A stretch of 64,000 bases of DNA, taken from the NCBI GenBank assembly GCA_902624465.1, contig CACNXP010000002.1:1-64000 (forward strand). Reading direction: 5' to 3'. The DNA is from an uncultured Pelagibacteraceae bacterium. GTDB taxonomy: Bacteria; Pseudomonadota; Alphaproteobacteria; Pelagibacterales; Pelagibacteraceae. This document shows positions 32,081 through 42,771 of this stretch, one piece after another. The notes under the pieces are model-generated. The model was not told where the DNA came from and searched no databases. It saw only the letters and a list, made by a program, of their open reading frames with translations. A program made the position numbers and the translations under genes. Each line of letters opens with the position of its first letter. Position 1 is the first letter of the stretch.

Positions 32081-34417
32081 ATGAGCAAAATTTTAAAGAA
32101 TTTATTTATTGGTTTTATTAGTTTTTCATTAATTTCATCAATAATTGTTTTAGGTATTTTGTGGAATTTTTCCAACAATATACCTGATTACAAATTTTTA
32201 AAAAATTACAAACCTCCTGTCTCAAGCAAGGTTTACTCTGGGAATGGTGATTTAGTTGCAGATTTTTCAAGAGAAAAAAGAATATTTGTTCCTTATGAAA
32301 CAATACCTCAAAATGTAATTAATGCCTTCTTGTCTGCTGAAGATAAAAATTTTTTTTCTCATCCTGGTGTTGATGCTAAAGGAATTTTACGAGCGATAGT
32401 AAACAATATTAAAAATGTTGTTACTTCAAAAAGATTAGAAGGTGCCTCAACAATAACCCAACAAGTAGCAAAAAACTTTCTTTTAACAAATGAAGTAAGT
32501 TTAAATAGAAAAATTAAAGAGGCTATATTGGCTTTTAGAATTGAAAGAGCACTATCAAAAGAAAGAATACTCGAATTATATTTAAATCAAATTTACCTCG
32601 GGAGTGGGGCCTATGGAGTCGCTGCGGCAAGTTTAGAATATTTTGACAAATCGATAAAAGAACTCGATTATGAAGAAGCAGCCTTATTGGCTGCACTACC
32701 TAAGGCCCCTAGCAAATATAACCCTTATAGAAATATTGAATTAGCAAAATTTAGAAGAGATTTGGTTTTAAAAAATTTATTAGACAATAACTTCATAACA
32801 AAAAAAGATTATCAAAATTTAAAGAAAAAAAATATTCAATTAAAAAAAACAAAAAGAATTTATCTAGAGGATGCTCAATATTATATTGAGGATGTAAGAA
32901 AAGATATCATTGAAATTTTATCATATGAAAAAGTTTATAATCAAGGCTTTAATATAAACACACCAATAAATCTAGAATTACAAAAAATAGCAACAAACTC
33001 TTTAAGAAATGGATTAATTAGATATGACCAACGTAAAGGTTGGCGTGGTCCATTGTTAAATAAACCATATTCTAAAAATTGGTCTGTTAGTTTAGAGAAA
33101 TATGATTTAGAAAATTCTATTGATTGGAAAATTGCAATAATAAAAAAAATCTCTAAATTTTCTATAGAAATAGAAACAAAAGATAAAATTAAAGGAATTA
33201 TAGATTACAATAATATTTCTTGGACTAAAAAAGAATTAGATGACCTTTTTAGAGTAGGAGACATAATCTATGTTAAGAATATAAGAAATAATAAGTTTAG
33301 CCTTAAACAATTACCAAAAATAAATGGTGGAATAGTTGTAATGGATCCTTTTACAGGTAGAGTCGTTGCTCTTAGTGGTGGATTTAGTTTTAAAAATAGC
33401 GAGTTTAATAGGGCTTCACAAGCTTTGCGACAACCCGGTTCAGCATTTAAACCATTCGTTTACGCTTTAGCTCTTGAAAATAATTACACTCCTTCTTCAT
33501 TAGTTCTTGATGCACCAATAGTTTTAGATCAAGGAACTGATTTAAAAATGTGGAAGCCAGAAAATTATGGAAAAAAATTTTATGGACCATCAACTTTGAG
33601 AATTGGTTTAGAAAAGTCACGAAATTTAATGACAGTAAGAATTGCACAGGATTTAGGTGTAGACAAAGTTGCCGAATTCTCCAAAAATCTTGGTATTTAT
33701 GAAAATCCTGATGAGCTTTTATCTATTTCTCTGGGTTCTGCCGAAACAACTTTGTTAAAACTTACATCTGCATATTCAGCTTTTGTAAATGGAGGAAAAT
33801 TAGTTTCACCAATTTTGATTGATCGTGTTCAGGATAGTGAGGGAAACACAATTTTAAATAATGAAAATAGATTATGCTTAAATTGTGATAAACTTTCATA
33901 TACTGGTAAAGATTTTCCTGATGTAGGTAATAATTTTAAACAGGTATTTTCTCCACAAACAGCCTATCAAATTACCTCTTTATTAGAAGGTGTCATAAAA
34001 AGAGGTACAGGAAAAAAATTGAGAGATCTAAATTTGAATCTCGCAGGTAAAACAGGAACAACTAATAAAAACACCGATGCATGGTTTATTGGTTTTACTT
34101 CAAATTATGTTATTGGGGTGTATGTTGGAATGGATAATCCTCAGCCATTAGGTAAATTTGAAACTGGTTCAAAAACAGCACTACCGATTTTTAAAGAATT
34201 TATCGAATCAGCTATTAAAAAATCTGACGCTCGACCATTTAAAGTTGCTGATGAGATTACAATGATGGTAGTTGACCCGACAACAGGTCAAAAAGCAAAA
34301 TTTTCATCTAAAGATACAATTTTAGAGGCATATAAAAGTAAGAATGTTGTTGATGGTAAAGTGCTATATTCAAATAATAATAGATTAGATGCGAATAATA
34401 TATTAAAGTTTTACTAA
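32081..34417 (+). CDS. mrcA: Penicillin-binding protein 1A (transglycosylase/transpeptidase)
   Basis: AEDKNFFSHPGVDAKGI, EGASTITQQVAKNFLL, RQPGSAFKPFVYALAL, LAGKTGTTN. Confidence 0.96.
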   Translation: MSKILKNLFIGFISFSLISSIIVLGILWNFSNNIPDYKFLKNYKPPVSSKVYSGNGDLVADFSREKRIFVPYETIPQNVINAFLSAEDKNFFSHPGVDAKGILRAIVNNIKNVVTSKRLEGASTITQQVAKNFLLTNEVSLNRKIKEAILAFRIERALSKERILELYLNQIYLGSGAYGVAAASLEYFDKSIKELDYEEAALLAALPKAPSKYNPYRNIELAKFRRDLVLKNLLDNNFITKKDYQNLKKKNIQLKKTKRIYLEDAQYYIEDVRKDIIEILSYEKVYNQGFNINTPINLELQKIATNSLRNGLIRYDQRKGWRGPLLNKPYSKNWSVSLEKYDLENSIDWKIAIIKKISKFSIEIETKDKIKGIIDYNNISWTKKELDDLFRVGDIIYVKNIRNNKFSLKQLPKINGGIVVMDPFTGRVVALSGGFSFKNSEFNRASQALRQPGSAFKPFVYALALENNYTPSSLVLDAPIVLDQGTDLKMWKPENYGKKFYGPSTLRIGLEKSRNLMTVRIAQDLGVDKVAEFSKNLGIYENPDELLSISLGSAETTLLKLTSAYSAFVNGGKLVSPILIDRVQDSEGNTILNNENRLCLNCDKLSYTGKDFPDVGNNFKQVFSPQTAYQITSLLEGVIKRGTGKKLRDLNLNLAGKTGTTNKNTDAWFIGFTSNYVIGVYVGMDNPQPLGKFETGSKTALPIFKEFIESAIKKSDARPFKVADEITMMVVDPTTGQKAKFSSKDTILEAYKSKNVVDGKVLYSNNNRLDANNILKFY

Positions 34418-35509
34418 TGGATCATAAATATACAGATTATAAAAAAGAGATAGAAAAAATAAATCAAAAAGTTAAGGAGTATCTTTGATAAAAATAAGAT
34501 AAATTTAAAATTAAAAAGTCATAATAAAACTATTCTTAATCCTGATTTTTGGCAGAATAGGTCTAATTCCAAAAAAATACTTAAAGAAAAAAAATTGTAC
34601 GAAGACCTGATTAATTCTCACAAAAATTCTTTAAATCAGTTAAAAGATTTAGGAGATTTGTACGAATTAGCTTTAGAGGAAAATAATACCAACATACAAA
34701 ATGAGATTTTGGAAAGTATCAAGAGTTTAAGAAAACTCGCAAAAAAAAATGAAATCAATTGTTTTTTATCCAATGAGTCTGATTCTTTAGATTGTTATAT
34801 AGAAATTCATGCTGGCGCTGGAGGTACTGAGAGTCAAGATTGGGCAGATATGCTGAGGAGAATGTATCTAAAATGGTCTGACAATAAAAATTATAAATCA
34901 ACTTTGATAAGTGAGCATAAAGGTGATGAGGCGGGCATAAAATCCTCAACAATTAAAATTGAAGGTGATTACGTATTTGGTTGGTTAAAAAAAGAGTCTG
35001 GAATTCACAGGTTAGTAAGAATTTCGCCATTTGACTCAGGTGCTAGACGCCATACCAGTTTTGCTAGTATTTGGGTTTATCCAGTGGTGGATGAAAATAT
35101 TAATATTGAAATTCAAGATAAAGATTTAAGAATAGACACTTATCGATCTAGTGGTGCTGGTGGTCAACATGTCAATACAACTGATAGCGCAGTTAGAATA
35201 ACTCATTTACCATCTAAAATTGTAGTTCAATGTCAAAATGAAAGATCACAACATAAAAATAAAGAAACATGCATGAACATGCTTAAAGCAAGACTCTATG
35301 ATTTTGAAATTAAGAAAAAAGAAAAAGAAAATGAAAATACCGAGTCATCAAAATCTGAAATAGGCTGGGGACATCAAATAAGATCTTATGTTCTGCAACC
35401 ATATAGATTAGTTAAAGATAATAGATCGAACTTTGAAAGTTCTAATCCAGATAAGATTTTAGATGGGGAAATTGACGAATTTTTAGAACAATCGCTATAT
35501 CAAACATAA
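34417..35509 (+). CDS. prfB: Peptide chain release factor 2, join(34417..34485,34487..35509) with +1 programmed frameshift
   Basis: ORF0 ATG 34417 ends AAG GAG TAT CTT TGA; +1 frame continues LDKNKINLKLKSHN...NPDFWQN; SPF (RISPFDSGARRHTSFAS) and SGAGGQHVN motifs. Confidence 0.96.
34474..34488 (+). promoter_or_regulatory. RF2 programmed +1 frameshift signal AAGGAGTATCTTTGA
   Basis: SD-like AAGGAG 3 nt upstream of slippery CTT followed by in-frame TGA at 34486-34488; the E. coli site is AGGGGGTATCTTTGA. Confidence 0.95.
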
Positions 35510-37695
35510 TGAAAATATTTTTTAAACTTTTTATAGCCATAATATTTATATTATTTGTTACAATATCATACCTAAGTATTTTTGGAATCGAGACTGATAA
35601 ATTTAATAGTCAAATAATAGAAAAAATTCAAAAATTTGATAAGAATTTAGAAGTTGAATTAAAAGAAATAAAATTAATTTTAGATCCATTTCAATTAAAA
35701 CTTCAAGCTAAAACAATTGGCACAAATTTAATTAATCAAAGTAGAAAAATAGAAATTGAAAATATAAAAACACAACTTTCGTTAAAGTTCTTAATAGAAG
35801 ATAAGTTTTCAATTGAAAATTTAGAGATTTCATCAAAATCTCTTGAGTTAAAAAACTTAATTTCTTTTTTAAGATCGTTTCAAAATACTCCAGAACTGTT
35901 CATAATGGAAAAAGCCATTAAAAAAGGATATTTGATTGCTGATATAAAGTTAGAATTTGATTCAAATGGAAATATTAAGAGTAACTATGAGATTAATGGT
36001 ATTGTAAAAGATGTTGAACTAAATGTATTGAAAAAATACAATTTACAAAAATTAGACTTTATTTTTGGCTATAGTAGAAATAATTTTTTAGTTAAAGATC
36101 TTAATTTTAAATTTGATAAAATAGGATTTTTCTCAGAAAAAGTATTAATTAAAAAAAAGAATGATGATTTTTTTGTAGATGGTACCTTTGCGCATAAAAA
36201 GTCTGATTTAGATAAAAGAAATATAGATTTATTAGTCAAACCATTTTTACCAAATTTTGAAATAGAAAAAATATTATTGACTTCCAATAATAATTTTTCC
36301 TTTGAAATACAAAAAGGATTTAAATTTGAAAATTTCAGAATTAACTCAGAAATATTAGTTCATGAATTAATAATACCTAATCATTTGAAATTAAAAAGAT
36401 TTTTTCCAAAACAAAAAAAAACAATTTCTCTTTTAGATCAAAAAATAAAATTAAAATATGAAAAGAATAATTTTACTATTAAGGGAAATGGAAACTTACT
36501 TTATCAAGTTAATAATGATGATATAGATTATTTTTTTTCAAATAATAATAAAACTAAAAACTTTGATATAATTTTAAGAATCAAAGATAACCCTTTTAAG
36601 TTTGATTATTTAAATTATAAAAAAAAGGAGAAAAATGAAATTATCTTAAATTTCAAAGGGTCTCAAAATAAAAATAACGAACTGGTAATAAAATCTTTTA
36701 ATCTAAATGAGGATAAAAACTTTATTAAAATAAAAAATTTAGTTTTTAATGAAAAACTTCAAATTTCTGGATTAGATGAGGTAGATTTAGACTATCTGGA
36801 TCAAGACAGAAAAAAAAATTCAATAAGATTAAAAAAAGATAAAAAAAAATATTATTTAACTGGGTCTAGTTTTAACGCTGATAATTTTATTGAGGACTTA
36901 TTATCAAATGATGATGAAGGTTCAAAAATCATAGATATAAATAGTAATTTTGAAATTGATATTGAAAAAATTTTTTTAGATAGTGAGTATTATCTAACAG
37001 ATATTAATGGAGATATTTCAATTAAAAAAAATGAAATACAAAAAGCTAATTTAATAGGAAGTTTTTCAAAAAATAGAAAACTTAAATTCACAATCAATAG
37101 TGTTGATAATAATAAAATCACCACATTGTTTGTTGATGAGGCAAAACCTTTTGTTAAAAGATATAAATTTATAAAGGGTTTTGATGAGGGATCGCTCGAT
37201 TTTTATAGTTCAAAAAAATCAAAAAAATCTGTTTCGCAAATAAAAATTTATGATTTCAAATTAAAAGAGCTACCTATATTGACAAAAATTCTTACCCTGG
37301 CATCCTTACAAGGTATTGCAGATATTTTATCTGGAGAAGGAATACGTTTCACAGAATTTGAGATGAACTTTAAGAATGAGGGTAATTTGATGACCATTGA
37401 CGAGATTTATGCAATTGGTCCAGCAATATCTATTTTAATGGAGGGTTATGTTGAAAAAAACAAATTAATTAGTTTAAAGGGTACATTAGTGCCAGCTACA
37501 ACAATTAATAATTTTATTGGTTCATTACCTGTGCTAGGTGAAATACTAGTTGGAAAAAAAACTGGTGAGGGAGTATTTGGAGTAAGTTTTAAGATCAAAG
37601 GCCCTCCAAAAAATTTAAAAACTTCAGTAAATCCTGTCAAAACTTTAACACCCAGATTTATTACAAGAACATTGGAAAAAATTAAAAAGAATTAA
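35509..37695 (+). CDS. AsmA-like/DUF3971-type large exported protein
   Basis: 728 aa, N-terminal TM, C-terminal LASLQGIADILSGEGIRFTEFEMNFKNEGNLMTIDEIYAIGPAISILMEGYVE, typical of AsmA/YhdP-like C-termini. Confidence 0.75.
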   Translation: MKIFFKLFIAIIFILFVTISYLSIFGIETDKFNSQIIEKIQKFDKNLEVELKEIKLILDPFQLKLQAKTIGTNLINQSRKIEIENIKTQLSLKFLIEDKFSIENLEISSKSLELKNLISFLRSFQNTPELFIMEKAIKKGYLIADIKLEFDSNGNIKSNYEINGIVKDVELNVLKKYNLQKLDFIFGYSRNNFLVKDLNFKFDKIGFFSEKVLIKKKNDDFFVDGTFAHKKSDLDKRNIDLLVKPFLPNFEIEKILLTSNNNFSFEIQKGFKFENFRINSEILVHELIIPNHLKLKRFFPKQKKTISLLDQKIKLKYEKNNFTIKGNGNLLYQVNNDDIDYFFSNNNKTKNFDIILRIKDNPFKFDYLNYKKKEKNEIILNFKGSQNKNNELVIKSFNLNEDKNFIKIKNLVFNEKLQISGLDEVDLDYLDQDRKKNSIRLKKDKKKYYLTGSSFNADNFIEDLLSNDDEGSKIIDINSNFEIDIEKIFLDSEYYLTDINGDISIKKNEIQKANLIGSFSKNRKLKFTINSVDNNKITTLFVDEAKPFVKRYKFIKGFDEGSLDFYSSKKSKKSVSQIKIYDFKLKELPILTKILTLASLQGIADILSGEGIRFTEFEMNFKNEGNLMTIDEIYAIGPAISILMEGYVEKNKLISLKGTLVPATTINNFIGSLPVLGEILVGKKTGEGVFGVSFKIKGPPKNLKTSVNPVKTLTPRFITRTLEKIKKN

Positions 37696-38921
37696 CTTAA
37701 CTCAATTTTTAAATGTCTTTTTTTTCCCACAGAAAGTTTTAAATAATTTTGTCTGAATAATTCATAAGAAATAATCAGATTTTCGTGAGATATGATTTCA
37801 TCATTTAGTTTTATTGCATTTCCTCTAATAAGACGTCTGACTTCACTCTTTGAATTTTCTAATTTAGATAAGATCACGAGATCTATAATACTCATTTTAT
37901 TTTCAATATCAGTTTTCTTAATTTTAATTGAAGGTAAATTTGAACTGAGCGAAGTTCCTGAGAAAGCTTCTTTTGCCGCTTGCTCTGAACTTTTAGCTGC
38001 TTTTAAACCATGAAGCATAGCAGTTGTCTCGTTAGCTAGCTTAATTTTAAGTTTATTAATGTCTTCATCCTTCATTTTATCAATTTCTTCAATATCTAAA
38101 TCTGTGAACATTTTTAAAAATTTTATTACATCTCTGTCATCAATATTTCTCCAAAATTGCCAATAGTCATATGATGATAATAATTTTTCATCTAACCAAA
38201 TAGCACCTGACTCAGTTTTTCCCATTTTTGCTCCTGAGGATAATGTAATGAGAGGGGTAGTTAAACCATAAGCTTGTTTACTAGAATATCTTTTTATAAG
38301 TTCTGTTCCATTGACAATGTTTCCCCATTGATCAGAACCTCCTATTTGCAAAGAACAATTCTTTTTTTTATTTAGCTCTAAAAAATCATATGCTTGGAGA
38401 ATCATATAATTAAATTCCATATAACTTAAAGATTGTTCTCTATCCAATCTAGTTTTAACACTTTCGAAAGTAAGCATTTTATTAATTGTAAAATGTTTTC
38501 CTATTTCTCTTAAAAATGAAATATAATTTAAATTTTTAAGCCAGGAATAATTATTTACAAAAATAGGTTTTGTTTTTGGATCGTTATTATTTAAAAATTT
38601 TTTTAATATTTTTTCAATATTTTTTGTATTTTTCTCTATTTCTTTTTCAGTTAAAATTTTCCTTGTTTTGTCTTTACCTGAAGGATCCCCAATTCTGGTA
38701 GTCCCTCCACCTAATAAGACAATCGGTCTGTGCCCATATTTTTGAAGAAGTCTGAGGCACATGATTTGAAGTAAGCTTCCAACATGAAGACTTTCAGCAG
38801 TGCAATCAAAACCTATGTAACCTTTAATTTTTTCTTTATTGATTAATTTAGATAATTCATTTTCATTCGTGCATTGATAGAAGAAGCCTCTATCTTTAAA
38901 TTCTTTTAAAAATTTATCCAT
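37692..38921 (-). CDS. tyrS: Tyrosyl-tRNA synthetase
   Basis: GFDCTAESLHVGSLLQIMCLRLLQKYGHRPIVLLGGGT, GGSDQWGNI, KMGKTE. Confidence 0.97.
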   Translation of the reverse strand: MDKFLKEFKDRGFFYQCTNENELSKLINKEKIKGYIGFDCTAESLHVGSLLQIMCLRLLQKYGHRPIVLLGGGTTRIGDPSGKDKTRKILTEKEIEKNTKNIEKILKKFLNNNDPKTKPIFVNNYSWLKNLNYISFLREIGKHFTINKMLTFESVKTRLDREQSLSYMEFNYMILQAYDFLELNKKKNCSLQIGGSDQWGNIVNGTELIKRYSSKQAYGLTTPLITLSSGAKMGKTESGAIWLDEKLLSSYDYWQFWRNIDDRDVIKFLKMFTDLDIEEIDKMKDEDINKLKIKLANETTAMLHGLKAAKSSEQAAKEAFSGTSLSSNLPSIKIKKTDIENKMSIIDLVILSKLENSKSEVRRLIRGNAIKLNDEIISHENLIISYELFRQNYLKLSVGKKRHLKIELS

Positions 38922-38968
38922 AAGTCTATAGTTCCACAATATACATTATTTGATAAAAAAAAATAAGA

Positions 38969-40114
38969 ATGGAAAAGATTTATACAGCAATGGGTTTAAT
39001 GAGTGGTACCTCATCGGATGGAGTAGATGTATCCATAATTAGGTCAGATGGTAATCAAGAATTTTCAATATTAATTGATAAATACTTTCAATATGATGAA
39101 GAATTAACTCAAAAAATACTTAAAATTAGGGATAAAATCTTAAGTCCAGATGATTTGAACAAATATCAACTTGAAATCAAAGATTTAGAAAGAGAAATAA
39201 CTTTATTTCATTTTAAGGCCGTTAATAAGAGCCTTGAACTATCAAAAACTGAAGTTGATTTAATTGGTTTCCATGGTCAAACAATATTTCATGCTCCAGA
39301 AAAAAAAATTACAAAACAATTGGGTGACGGATTGCTACTATCTCAACTAACCAAAAAGAAAGTTATTTACAATTTTAGACAAAATGATTTAGAAAATGGG
39401 GGACAGGGTGCTCCTCTAGCACCAATCTTTCATAACACTTTAGCAAATGGATTAAATAAAAAATTTAATTTGGGTTTTCCTGTTAATATTCTTAATATTG
39501 GAGGTATTTCTAATGTTACCTCTACAATAGAATACAATAATTTGGATTTAGAAGAAAAAATTTATGCCTGTGATATTGGACCTGGCAATTGTTTGATAGA
39601 CGAATGGATGAGAAAAAATTCAAAAAAAGGGTATGATAAAGAAGGTTTAGTAGCAAGATCTGGAAAAACAGACAAACTTATTTTAAATCAGGCTTTGGAC
39701 AATTTTACTGAACAATCTAATTTTGAAAAATCTTTAGATATTAAAAATTTTGATATTTTTTTTGCAAAAGGACTTTCATTAGAGGATGGTGCGGCAACCA
39801 TTACTGATTTCACTGCCAAATTAATTTCCAATGGAATGAATTTTATTCACAATAAGAATAATTCTCAAAAAAGCAAATGGTTAGTATGTGGGGGAGGAAG
39901 AAAAAATAAATATCTTTTAGAGAGTATAAAAAGTAATTTTGATGATATAAATCTTAATTCAATTGATCAATATGAATTAGATGGAGACTTTATTGAGTCT
40001 CAAGCTTTTGCTTTTTTAGCTATAAGATCGCTAAAAGGTATGCCTATTTCATTTCCAAATACAACTAGATGTAAAAAATCGGTAACTGGTGGAGTTTTAG
40101 TTGAAAACTTTTAA
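38969..40114 (+). CDS. anmK: Anhydro-N-acetylmuramic acid kinase
   Basis: MGLMSGTSSDGVDVSII, GFHGQTIFHAPE, NIGGISNVT. Confidence 0.95.
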   Translation: MEKIYTAMGLMSGTSSDGVDVSIIRSDGNQEFSILIDKYFQYDEELTQKILKIRDKILSPDDLNKYQLEIKDLEREITLFHFKAVNKSLELSKTEVDLIGFHGQTIFHAPEKKITKQLGDGLLLSQLTKKKVIYNFRQNDLENGGQGAPLAPIFHNTLANGLNKKFNLGFPVNILNIGGISNVTSTIEYNNLDLEEKIYACDIGPGNCLIDEWMRKNSKKGYDKEGLVARSGKTDKLILNQALDNFTEQSNFEKSLDIKNFDIFFAKGLSLEDGAATITDFTAKLISNGMNFIHNKNNSQKSKWLVCGGGRKNKYLLESIKSNFDDINLNSIDQYELDGDFIESQAFAFLAIRSLKGMPISFPNTTRCKKSVTGGVLVENF

Positions 40115-40767
40115 TACAAGGCTGTTTCTTTTTTAATGTATTTATCAAGAGATTTTGAAAGTGCGTTCTCATTTTTTGAAAAAAAATGATTTGCTTCTGA
40201 AATTGACTGAAACTCAACTTTAATACCTTTTTGCGCACTTAATCTTTTATTAAGTTCATTGACATGTTCAACAGGCACCAATTCATCTTTTTTTCCATAA
40301 ATCATTATCCCAGATGTTGGACATGGAGACAAAAATGAAAAATCATAAACATTTGGTTGGGGAGAGATTGCGACAAATCTATTTATCTCTGGTCTCCTCA
40401 TTAAAAGTTGCATAGCAATCAATGACCCAAAAGAAAAACCTGAAACCCAACATTGAGAATTATCAAAATTTTCTCTCTCTAACCAATCAAGTGCAGCTGC
40501 AGCATCTGCTAATTCACCTTGGCCATTATCAAATTCTCCATCACTCTTTCCTACACCTCTAAAATTTACTCTGCAAACTGAAAAATCATTTTCCATAAAA
40601 GTATGAAAAGTTTCTACAACAACTTTGTTATTCATTGTCCCTCCATACTGAGGGTGTGGTTGTAAAACTAAAGCTATTGGTGAAGTATTTTTTTTACTTT
40701 TATAATATTTGGCTTCAAGTCTGCCTGCGGGTCCTGGGATAAATATTTCTAATATTTTATTTTCCAT
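40111..40767 (-). CDS. Alpha/beta hydrolase
   Basis: QPHPQYGGTMNNKVV, NFRGVGKSDGEFDNGQGEL, GFSFGS nucleophile elbow. Confidence 0.85.
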   Translation of the reverse strand: MENKILEIFIPGPAGRLEAKYYKSKKNTSPIALVLQPHPQYGGTMNNKVVVETFHTFMENDFSVCRVNFRGVGKSDGEFDNGQGELADAAAALDWLERENFDNSQCWVSGFSFGSLIAMQLLMRRPEINRFVAISPQPNVYDFSFLSPCPTSGIMIYGKKDELVPVEHVNELNKRLSAQKGIKVEFQSISEANHFFSKNENALSKSLDKYIKKETALY

Positions 40768-40849
40768 AATTGTAATTGATTACTATTCTCAAAAAAAAAT
40801 TAGGTTTAACACAACTGCGTGACAAAATGTTAGTTTTTTTTTCCCTATG

Positions 40850-40874
40850 ATACTTGACTATTTTGGTCAGGTTT
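40850..40874 (+). promoter_or_regulatory. IscR type-1-like operator overlapping the iscR-suf promoter
   Basis: ATACTTGACTATTTTGGTCAGGTTT vs ATASYYGACTRWWWYAGTCRRSTAT; -35 TTGACT (40854-40859), 16-nt spacer, -10 TATATA (40876-40881). Confidence 0.7.
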
Positions 40875-40901
40875 ATATATACCCTTGTAAAATAAGGAAT
40901 T

Positions 40902-41327
40902 ATGAGACTTACTTCTAAAGGCAGATATGCGGTAATGGCTTTAGTAGATCTGGCTAGATTTGATGGAATTAATCCAGTTTCTCTAAGAGATATATCTTTA
41001 AGACAAGGTATTTCTTTAGATTATTTAGAGCAAATTTTTTCAAAATTGAGAAAGAAAGAAATTGTTCAAAGTGTCAGAGGAACTCAAGGCGGATATATTT
41101 TAAATAGAAAAGCCAAAGAAATAAAATTAACAAATATTTTAGATGCTGTTGATGAGAAAGTAAAAACTGTTCAATGTAAAAAAGAGTCAAAAAAAGGATG
41201 CAACGGGAAATCTACAAAATGTTTAACTCACAATCTTTGGGACGAACTTGAAACTCATATAAATAACTTTTTTGATAAAAAAAGTTTAGATGATTTAGTG
41301 AAAGAAAATTTAGAGAGAAGATTATAA
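40902..41327 (+). CDS. iscR: Rrf2-family Fe-S regulator IscR
   Basis: [40 protein letters not shown] Cys triad. Confidence 0.93.
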   Translation: MRLTSKGRYAVMALVDLARFDGINPVSLRDISLRQGISLDYLEQIFSKLRKKEIVQSVRGTQGGYILNRKAKEIKLTNILDAVDEKVKTVQCKKESKKGCNGKSTKCLTHNLWDELETHINNFFDKKSLDDLVKENLERRL

Positions 41328-41328
41328 A

Positions 41329-42771
41329 ATGGATACTAGAGAAAAAGATATCGAAAATTTAAAAGACTATAAATACGGATTTACAACTGATATTGAAAAT
41401 ATTAGAGCACCAAAAGGTCTAAATGAAGATGTAATTAAATTTATCTCTAATATTAAAAAAGAACCTAAGTGGATGTTGGATTTCAGATTAAAAGCATTCC
41501 AGAGATTTAAGCTTCTCAAGGAACCTGACTGGCAAAAACCTAAGTATCCTAAAATTGATTATCAAGATCTATATTACTATTCGGCTCCGAAAAGTATGAA
41601 GGATAAACCTAAGAGCTTAGATGAATTAGATCCTAAACTTTTAGAAACCTACAATAAATTAGGAATTCCCCTTCAAGAGCAAGCAAGACTAAATGGAATA
41701 GCAGTAGATGCAGTATTTGATTCTGTTTCTGTGGCTACAACATTTAAGGGTGAACTAACAAAACATGGAATTATTTTCTGTTCGATGTCTGAAGCAATAC
41801 AAAAACATCCTGACTTAGTAAAAAAATATTTAGGGACAGTTATTCCAACAACAGATCATTTTTTTGCAACATTAAATTCGGCGGTATTTACTGATGGCTC
41901 ATTTGTTTACATTCCTGAGGGTGTAAAATGTCCAATGGAACTATCGACTTATTTTAGAATTAATGCATCAGAAACAGGACAATTCGAAAGAACATTAATC
42001 ATTGCTGATAAAGGCAGTTACGTAAGTTATCTAGAGGGTTGTACTGCTCCAATGAGAGATGAAAATCAGTTACATGCCGCTAACGTTGAACTAATAGCTC
42101 TTGATGATGCAGAAATTAAATATTCAACTGTTCAAAACTGGTATCCGGGTGATGAAAATGGAAAAGGAGGAATTTATAATTTTGTAACTAAAAGAGGACT
42201 ATGTAAAGGAAAAAATTCTAAAATTTCTTGGACACAGGTAGAGACAGGCTCCGCAATAACTTGGAAATACCCAAGCTGTATTCTTAGAGGTGATAATTCA
42301 ATTGGTGAGTTTTATTCTATAGCAATTACAAATAATCATCAAAAAGCTGATACAGGTACAAAGATGATCCATCTTGGTAAAAATACTAAAAGTAAGATAA
42401 TTTCCAAAGGTATTAGTGCTGGCTTTTCTGATATGACATATAGGGGATTAGTAGATATAAATTCAAAAGCAAAAAATTCCAGCAATTACACTCAGTGTGA
42501 CTCACTATTAATGGGAAACAAATGTGGAGCACATACTGTTCCATATATTAAAAATAAAAACTTTGATTCAAATATTGCTCATGAAGCAACAACTTCAAAA
42601 ATTAGTGAGGAGCAATTGCACTATTGTCAACAAAGAGGATTAAATCCTGAGGAAGCTGTTGGTTTAATTGTAAATGGATTTTGTAAAGAAGTTCTTCAGC
42701 AATTACCAATGGAGTTTGCTGTTGAAGCCCAAAAACTTGTAGGTATTAGCCTAGAAGGGAGCGTAGGTTAA
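41329..42771 (+). CDS. sufB: Fe-S cluster assembly protein SufB
   Basis: [40 protein letters not shown]. Confidence 0.97.
   Translation: MDTREKDIENLKDYKYGFTTDIENIRAPKGLNEDVIKFISNIKKEPKWMLDFRLKAFQRFKLLKEPDWQKPKYPKIDYQDLYYYSAPKSMKDKPKSLDELDPKLLETYNKLGIPLQEQARLNGIAVDAVFDSVSVATTFKGELTKHGIIFCSMSEAIQKHPDLVKKYLGTVIPTTDHFFATLNSAVFTDGSFVYIPEGVKCPMELSTYFRINASETGQFERTLIIADKGSYVSYLEGCTAPMRDENQLHAANVELIALDDAEIKYSTVQNWYPGDENGKGGIYNFVTKRGLCKGKNSKISWTQVETGSAITWKYPSCILRGDNSIGEFYSIAITNNHQKADTGTKMIHLGKNTKSKIISKGISAGFSDMTYRGLVDINSKAKNSSNYTQCDSLLMGNKCGAHTVPYIKNKNFDSNIAHEATTSKISEEQLHYCQQRGLNPEEAVGLIVNGFCKEVLQQLPMEFAVEAQKLVGISLEGSVG

Noticed and set aside
32118-32303. Antisense ORF opposite the PBP1A gene start
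   Set aside because: No motif and overlaps a well-supported gene.
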